The notes below the pieces were generated by a model. It worked only from the letters and a program-made list of their open reading frames with translations. It did not search any database and was not told the origin of the DNA. This document shows positions 57,105 to 64,000 of a stretch of DNA of 64,000 nt, in pieces. A program made the translations under genes and the position numbers. The stretch spans positions 62,349,773-62,413,772 of the forward strand of contig OX381707.1 in NCBI GenBank assembly GCA_947462335.1, given 5' to 3'. Origin of the DNA: Harmothoe impar (Eukaryota > Annelida > Polychaeta > Phyllodocida > Polynoidae). Numbering within the stretch: position 1 is the stretch's first letter; every line of letters starts with the position of its first letter.

Positions 57105-58595
57105 AGTATCGTGATAAGCTTAATTCTCTGATAGCTAGATCACTACGGTTAAAAATGGATAACGACCCCCTGTGCCATAAATTATTCCCTCACTAATCAA
57201 TATTGTTTGAGGTTAAATGGAGAACAATTGTGACCTTGATGAGAGATTGGCAAATAACTGTGGGATATGGAATTCAGTATTCATAGCTACCTAGGCCCCG
57301 AGTCATAACAAATACATTGACATTTGCAATACTTAGACCTGCATGCATGCCAAATAAACTTGTTCATGTTAAAATAGCCACAATAGTTTTCCATTGAGGG
57401 CCGTCGAATCTCAAAGACAAATGATACATTTAAGAGCAGCAGAACTGGCATTTGACTGGATCAATGCCAATTGGATGAATGGTGTGAAATATGGTCAACA
57501 TTGTTTGTGTAAGACCACTTGGAATGACACATGTTAGCCAATAATACAATGAGGCAATTATTGTGAATTTCTATGTAGAAATACATGTGGTCGATTGTGG
57601 TAAAATAAAGAATAATAACTCCATGATTTTAGAAGGCCAATCAAGTGTGTGCAGGGCTCTCACCCGTTGTGTCATTATTTCCCAATTATATACAGCAATA
57701 GTGTTATGTAGTATACCACTATTCTTTCAGTATGAGAACTCCATGGTAGTTTCATCATTGTCCATATACAGCTAATATATCCAATACCGTATATCGATGA
57801 TATACTACTTGAAGAGGCCCATAATATGATACTTAGTTTTTTTCGGTATTCTTAGAAATACATGAGAAGGCCCACCAGGTATTAATTGTCTGTGAGTTAG
57901 AATACGATTCTATAATCCAGTACAGTTCTCTGCTATGAAGTGGGGAATACTATAAACAATATACATAGCACAGAGGGCATGTTATATCATACTAAGGGGC
58001 TTGGTGGTAGTATCAAACATGATTTGGTGATTGAATCTGAATGGTTGACGGTGTGGTGTGCTTCAACCTTGATGGGTTGATCAGCTTCTAGTAGGCCTAC
58101 TGGCAGTTTCTAACAGGATCAAGAGCTAGATCTGCCTACCCAGCCATGTATCTCCATCAGGACTATGTCATAAACTGGTGCATGACGTCAAGGCTGTACA
58201 ATTGTTCAATGTTGCTAATATCTGAGAGAGTAGATCAGTAATGCCAAGAGTTAAGAAGTATATGCCTGTGCTGGAACTGTACCATATTTCTTAGAACTAC
58301 GGATCAATGATGCAAATTCTGTTGAGCCTACCCCGAATAGCCTATACTCTAGCACATACATAAGAAGCATGTTTAATTCTTAAATCGGATATTTCATGCA
58401 GTGCATACATATATTCTCATCATAATCGAGACTGACAAGGGGGAAAGCATGTGCCACACTTATTACAAATTACATGCCAGTGGGTAATGGCCAAAAAGAT
58501 ATAAAGACAACTCTACATCCTGTCACCACTAAAGGCTTAAGTTATGATGAAAATAGTTGACCACGTTGACACTGGGTGGCAGATATGTGCCAATA
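57105..58595. other. Intergenic, nothing recognised
   Basis: No open frame, repeat or RNA gene can be supported here; the 70-codon frame at 57563-57775 has no motif. Confidence 0.5.
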
Positions 58596-58599
58596 TGTG

Positions 58600-58905
58600 C
58601 TTTCGTGTGTGACAACTCAAAGTTGTCATTGCTACAACCTAGAGACTTGAAAGTTGTCAATACTGACTTTAGGTCTTCAAATTGACAATACCGAAATCAA
58701 CAACCTTAAGGTAGTCATTCTGACAACCCAATTAATGTGACTGCCTAAGGTCGTCATTATGACAACTTTGGTCTGAATGAATTAGATGTGACTACCTTAG
58801 GTCGTCACACTGATGACCTAAGGTCGTCATCTTGACTACCTAAGGTTGTCAATTTTGGTATTGTCAAAATGACGACCCTGAGGTTTTCAGTGTAATAACC
58901 ATTGG
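58600..58905. repeat. Inverted-repeat element of TTAGGTCGTCA units
   Basis: Units 'ctaccttaggtcgtca' and 'gacgacctaaggt' recur at least eight times in both orientations. The outer parts (gacaataccgaaatcaacaacctt and its inverse aaggttgtcaattttggtattgtc) pair, so the block can fold into one hairpin. MITE-like. Confidence 0.65.
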
Positions 58906-58909
58906 CTCA

Positions 58910-61525
58910 GTCACTTTTACCATGCAGCTCTGTCTCTATCTTATCATCAACAACAAAAGTTAACGCAATTGAGAGCAGACATAATCACACCACTAAATAG
59001 GCTTTTCTAAATGCATCAGCATTTTGGTAAATATCATGTTGTGTTGTCCATAACTTTGTACTGCCTTCCTTCTGTAGCTGACATTAATACTACCGTAGAC
59101 CCCCGTGTCATTTCAATCATCGCTTTTACCCAGCACTTCAACTAACTAATATATGACATAATTATGACTATAACTATAGGACATGCATCCTATGGTGAAG
59201 TTGCCACCTTTATATTCGGGTGATGTTAGACCCGGGTGTTGCCCATTCACAAATTAGACTATACTAGGGAATCCTTTACTGCCACACAATATCTACATTC
59301 TACAGCATTAGGCACTATTACAAAGGCATTCGATAACTTGACCATTACAAATTAACCACTTACCTCATGTTTCACGTATTAAATCCACAAGAATTGGTTA
59401 CAATTTCTTTTAAAATGACAGACACCTCTTGTGCCTCTTATCCCTTGTAATAGTATAGCCTCTGGGTGTTTTACTCTCCACTCCTTGGATCCCTTGTGGG
59501 TTTTGGATCCCTTACAACATTAGGTAGACCAGTGTCCATGTGTGTGAGGCTTGGGTATGGCGTACTTAGGATTTGGCAGCTTGTGCCTCTAATCACAACA
59601 TCAAAGGGTGCGCAGTTCTGCCACAAGTAAGGATCAAGGATCCAGCGATGCTTGAGACTTAATCCACTGATCAGAATGTAAAGGGATTAAACACACTATG
59701 CAGTCTACTTGTGTTACACACGCACCAGGACACTTCTGAAACACACACCATAACCCTCTAAGGGCCGCAGAGTGCTTTGATCTGCCATGACCGTTGGCCT
59801 CATGATGGATGACTGTGGCCCTGCATGGAGAGTCTCATCGGCAGGCCTGTATTCTCCTAGGAGGGTAATCAACACCACCTTGTCGGCATGATTCTTGAAT
59901 ATAGCCCTGGTAAGGCATCATTACAACTAATTTATAAATCATATTAAAGCACTGTGTCTCCCATTAGTTCAGAGCCATACGACGGCTCCAAATTGATTAT
60001 TCTATTGCATAAAATGGTTAATGAATGAAGGCAGAGGCCAATACAGACATGGTCAACAATCCTAATCACTTTTTAAACAGAAATAATTTGAGAATTACCC
60101 CCGGGGAATTACCTTTTATAGTTATTCTGAACCGAATTCACCTCGTCAATATCGTAGCTCAGAGATTAAAAAAGATCAATATCAGTAATACTAAACCCAA
60201 TTATTGCTTATCTTTGCGTTAGATCAACAGCAATGTCAATCAAAAGCTATGAGCCGCACAATGAAATATCTGAAATCAGCAGGTCAAAGAGAGGGGACAA
60301 TCGATTTGTTATTTGACCTTTCTGAAAAGGTTACTTCAAAAAGATAAAATGAAATCAGTTGTCACTGAGAAATTCCAGTCGGTAATAGCCAGCTGTTGTG
60401 GCACAGTTGGGTCAGGTACCCAGTGGGAGTTATATATGCTGATGGCAATATACCAAAGCGTGGGTCGCCGGAAACCAGCATCGAGATCCGGTATCAGCAG
60501 TGAGCAAAAGTGTTGGGTCCTGGACATGAAATACCTTTGATCATGGATATATTGCATTAAAATTATTTAGCAAGTGCTGTCCTACAAATGGCATTATTAC
60601 CAGTTAAAATAAGGACATTGAACAAAACTCTGCTGACATAAATATCTCCATTAATAACGCATATTTATCTCAATTGATAGCTCATCAATCCCTGCAGGAC
60701 CATGTAGGGGTGGACTGCAATATTCTGCTTCTTTCTGTAGAAGCAGAGTCATATCTACTGGAGGGGGGAGAGTTCTCATAAAATTTTCCACTAAACATGT
60801 CATGTTATTCAAGTGACATGGATCTTCCCCATACATTACACAACACTCCCACATTTCATGTTGTGACTAGCTTAGAGATATAAGAATTCTATACTTGACC
60901 ATAAAGGTGTAATATAGTAAAATGGTGTACAGTGGCCACAGCAGTATTCCATTCCACTAAGGACTTATCTCTAGGATATAAATGTTTAATGTAACTGTAA
61001 ATAGCAGGTGATAGAATACCAGGCGGTATCTGGTTTGAAGGTAAAGTATAAAAGTATGTGAACACGTCAAGACGTCTACGTCTCATAACGATTTTAATGA
61101 TGTAACAACAGACATCACAGATCAAGAAAAATATAAACGTCTAAGCACGAGGGAAACAGCCAATTAGGGAAAACTAAACGAGAGGAGCTGAGGGGAACTA
61201 CCAATAATTCAGGAACATCAACAATACTGACCAGCATTTCACATTTACTATTTTAATGCTTTGAATCATATTCAATGTTTTAATGAAGGACCTGTCTATT
61301 CTATTGCTGACAGTCTTCCCCAATTGCACAGAAATGAATAATAATCTCTATCTACAAAATGATATACATTTGTATACTGCTTATTATAAGCAGTGCCATT
61401 TGTGTATGGTTCATATATTGTACAATGAAGTTTTATCTAAAAGACTTTTATTAGTACAGTTGGGTAGGGATCGGCTTCTCCAGGTCTCCTACCTGTAAAT
61501 AATTATTATTCTCCCTCCGTCTACG
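58910..61525. other. Intergenic, nothing recognised
   Basis: Short open frames (60025-60222, 60313-60540, 60889-61125) lack motifs and overlap other frames. No gene is supported. Confidence 0.4.
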
Positions 61526-61530
61526 TTCAC

Positions 61531-61677
61531 AGCCAAAACTAATTATCTCATTTCAAGAAAATAAGTTGGTTAAACTCGACTTGCAGACAAAGCATTTTTT
61601 TCTTTAAACAAGTGGTTTGTCCGCCAGACGAGTTTAATAATCTTTTTTTTTTTTAAATTAGATAATTATTTTTGGCT
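61531..61677. mobile_element. Short MITE with AGCCAAAACTAATTATCT ends (147 bp)
   Basis: Ends 'agccaaaactaattatct' and 'agataattatttttggct' are inverted, and the inner segments 'aaactcgacttgcagacaaa' and 'tttgtccgccagacgagttt' also pair, so the whole folds as a hairpin. Confidence 0.75.
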
Positions 61678-61679
61678 CT

Positions 61680-64000
61680 GATTGATGTAAGCCTTATGGT
61701 ACTCTCTCCGATATCACAACCAGAGAGATTCCTTGACACATCTTACAAAGATACAACATAGAATGACGATGCTAGGTAGTGGTTTCCATGTACTTCTTTT
61801 GCATTCCATCATCTTCTTACTCTATCGCATGTATTCCTTTACATATTCTATATACATGTATCACATTATGCATATATACGACTAGCACCAAAAACACCAC
61901 TAGAACCGTTTTGTCTCCTACGTTAAATGTTCTGATATAGACTTTGAATAATAAACTAACTGCTATTACATTTAATGGTGATAAAAACATATGATATACA
62001 TTTTGTTAATTTCTTTTGCCACATGTGCTCAGGGTATTAAGCAGAATAACCCAAACCAGAGGCAAAACCAATGAGGTAACATACTTAATTTCTGAGGTCA
62101 AAAGAACAAGAATGATTAACCAGACTCATAGCTAATACTTTTACCCCACAACGTATTCTGCTAACTGGCGGTCATTATAGGGATTAATACCAAAATTACC
62201 CTGTTAGTTTAAGGTAATACAGTGCACAATGTAAACTGTAGGTTTGTTACTAACTCCCAAAGTGTCAATGATATACCGACTCTATCATACAGTCTGCTAT
62301 TTTATAACTTAGGAGTGACCTGTTTTTACAAAGGGGTCAGAAGCCGCCAGTATTACCATATTTATGAACGGCCCATCAGAAGCCTTTATTTGGTATAATA
62401 TGATACTTGTTAATTGTCGACTGAGATTGTCCCTGCATGCATGAGGAGATATCTTTGAGTCGTATTTGTCGAATCATTACTCTGGAAACTGATTAAAATG
62501 ACATTTATAATAGATAATAAATATATCAAGCTATAGCGACCACAACTTTCATGGCGTTTGTATTGGGATTAAATTCAGTCCTTAAATCCATGATCATATG
62601 TGAAGAACATGTCAAAAACCCATATTTTCTCTCCATATACTAGTTAAAGAGCCCATTAATAGGCTTTTAAATATGCGACATCTGACTTATTTTGTAAAAG
62701 CAGGTTACTGGGGCGAAATAACTTTGGCTCGATACATAATCCACATGTTATCAGCTGGAGACATAAAACAGAATGGAGGGTTGACAGTATTATAGCTCTA
62801 TGATAATTCTGGATTTTGATTGGCTAACGGCAAGTTCTCAGAGTGCACTCTGGGATTGGTGTTTGTAGCTGTCATAGTGACGGATTCCTGTCTTCCCTTT
62901 TCACATGAATATTTACTCTAAAAAATCATCTTGAGAGACAAGATATAGCATGACATGATCACGCCCAATCTTGAATGATTGACTTCTGAGCTCTGTACCA
63001 TTATACATTCCATTATCAACATTACGCAATGAACATGATTGCATAACAATTGATTGGCATCTTTTGGCCAGGAAGATGGTTAAGAAGTCCAATACTGTGT
63101 ATTTAGTCAAATCACCTCCTGGCCTCCTTTGTACATCATAATGTCCTTCCAGTTACATCTTTTACAGTTCAATCGTTAGTATTCCTCTAAAGGTATGAGG
63201 AAGGTTTGAGTTGTTATACATGTGTACCTCTTTGAGATGGTGTCCTTTGAACCAAGGCCATCTTATCCTATAGCTGCTATCTAGCCTCTATCATTTTGAT
63301 TTCTTTATTTACCTGTTTTGACAAATTATGCATTTGCTACAACCTATATACTTTATCAATCAATCACAGGACATAACTGAAGTCGGGCAGAAACCATTGC
63401 ATGTGTGTCTCCTACATGGTAGGGAAGAGATCCAACCGTTGAACCAGTATAATTATAATTATAGGCATCATACTGGACCACACAATGAAGGCATTATTAT
63501 CACGGAGTGGCATTTTCTTTGTCTTATTTTTGCACTTCCAATGGCAGGTATTGATGAGGCCAGTATAATCAGCCAGTAAGCTCATACACGCCGAGTCCCA
63601 ATATTGGAAATAGGTGTCAACTTTTGACTGTTGATGGCCATCCGATCACTAACCATGGAAGCCAAGTTCAACTATCGCATTCTACACGGTCCTTTTTATT
63701 GATAAGGTCATTTTAGCCAAGGTATACTAAAGCTGAGTTGATTTCACCCTAGTAGTAGTCTACCAATAGCGGTTCGTGTCCAGTGCACATCTGCAGAGAG
63801 CTACATGGTCCATGTCCTAGGACGTCTAGCATTGGGGTCCTGGGCTCCACCAACGGCAGGGTCCTGATTCTTGATCCTGGGGAGATCTTCAGGCTGTCAT
63901 GTGGGTCTAAAACCGAATGGGTCGGTCGGTCAAAAACCTTCATTGACCATGGTCATCTATCTCGAACCTCTCACCTCAGTGGTTTGCATTTGGGTTGAGC
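61680..64000. other. Intergenic, nothing recognised
   Basis: AT-rich sequence without supported genes. Paired small frames at 63749-63998 on both strands are not distinguishable from chance. Confidence 0.4.

Overview
The window is nuclear DNA from an animal, most likely a marine invertebrate (lophotrochozoan or invertebrate deuterostome; the sequence does not settle which). The evidence is GT-AG introns of standard metazoan size, two conserved single-copy animal genes, and a very dense load of DNA transposons, MITEs, tRNA-derived SINEs, non-LTR retrotransposon pieces and minisatellites. Most of the 64 kb is not protein coding.

Genes. Two intact genes lie on the minus strand. SPR (sepiapterin reductase, tetrahydrobiopterin synthesis) occupies 817-2349 in three exons and codes for 270 residues. 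A CNBD2-like protein with two cyclic-nucleotide-binding domains occupies 9663-18482 in nine exons. All exon phases join in frame to give 656 codons plus stop, and a poly(A) signal follows about 90 bases after the stop. The rest of the protein-coding signal is decayed retroelement sequence: a Ty3/gypsy-type integrase fragment (about 4820-5010, minus), a 5'-truncated non-LTR retrotransposon (32475-35765, minus) and the C-terminal end of another (38744-39092, plus).

Layout. 1-9.6 kb: SPR, then repeats. 9.6-18.5 kb: the CNBD2-like gene, whose introns hold several hairpin elements. 18,871-28,255: a 9.4-kb element with 700-bp terminal inverted repeats, AGT...ACT ends and a 6-bp target duplication, the signature of a Polinton/Maverick, inserted 388 bp upstream of the CNBD2-like start codon. 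28.3-43.7 kb: a LINE interrupted by a piggyBac-type MITE, plus other MITEs. 43.76-52.44 kb: a giant fold-back structure of hairpin satellites. 52.5-64 kb: dispersed repeats, SINEs, MITEs and sequence without recognisable genes.

Most interesting. The Polinton-like element has no recognisable protein gene. It carries (i) TIRs packed with CCAAT boxes, E2F/CHR-like GGCGGGAAATTCAAA motifs and CACGTG E-boxes, and (ii) three tandem units. Each unit has a TATA box followed 150-220 bases later by an identical stem-loop (GGCCCCT-CTTT-AGGGGCC) and an ACAATAAACAAAGAAT tail resembling a replication-dependent histone mRNA 3' end. This suggests, as an inference, cell-cycle-linked short transcripts made by a mobile element. 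The fold-back at 43.8-52.4 kb is the second unusual structure.
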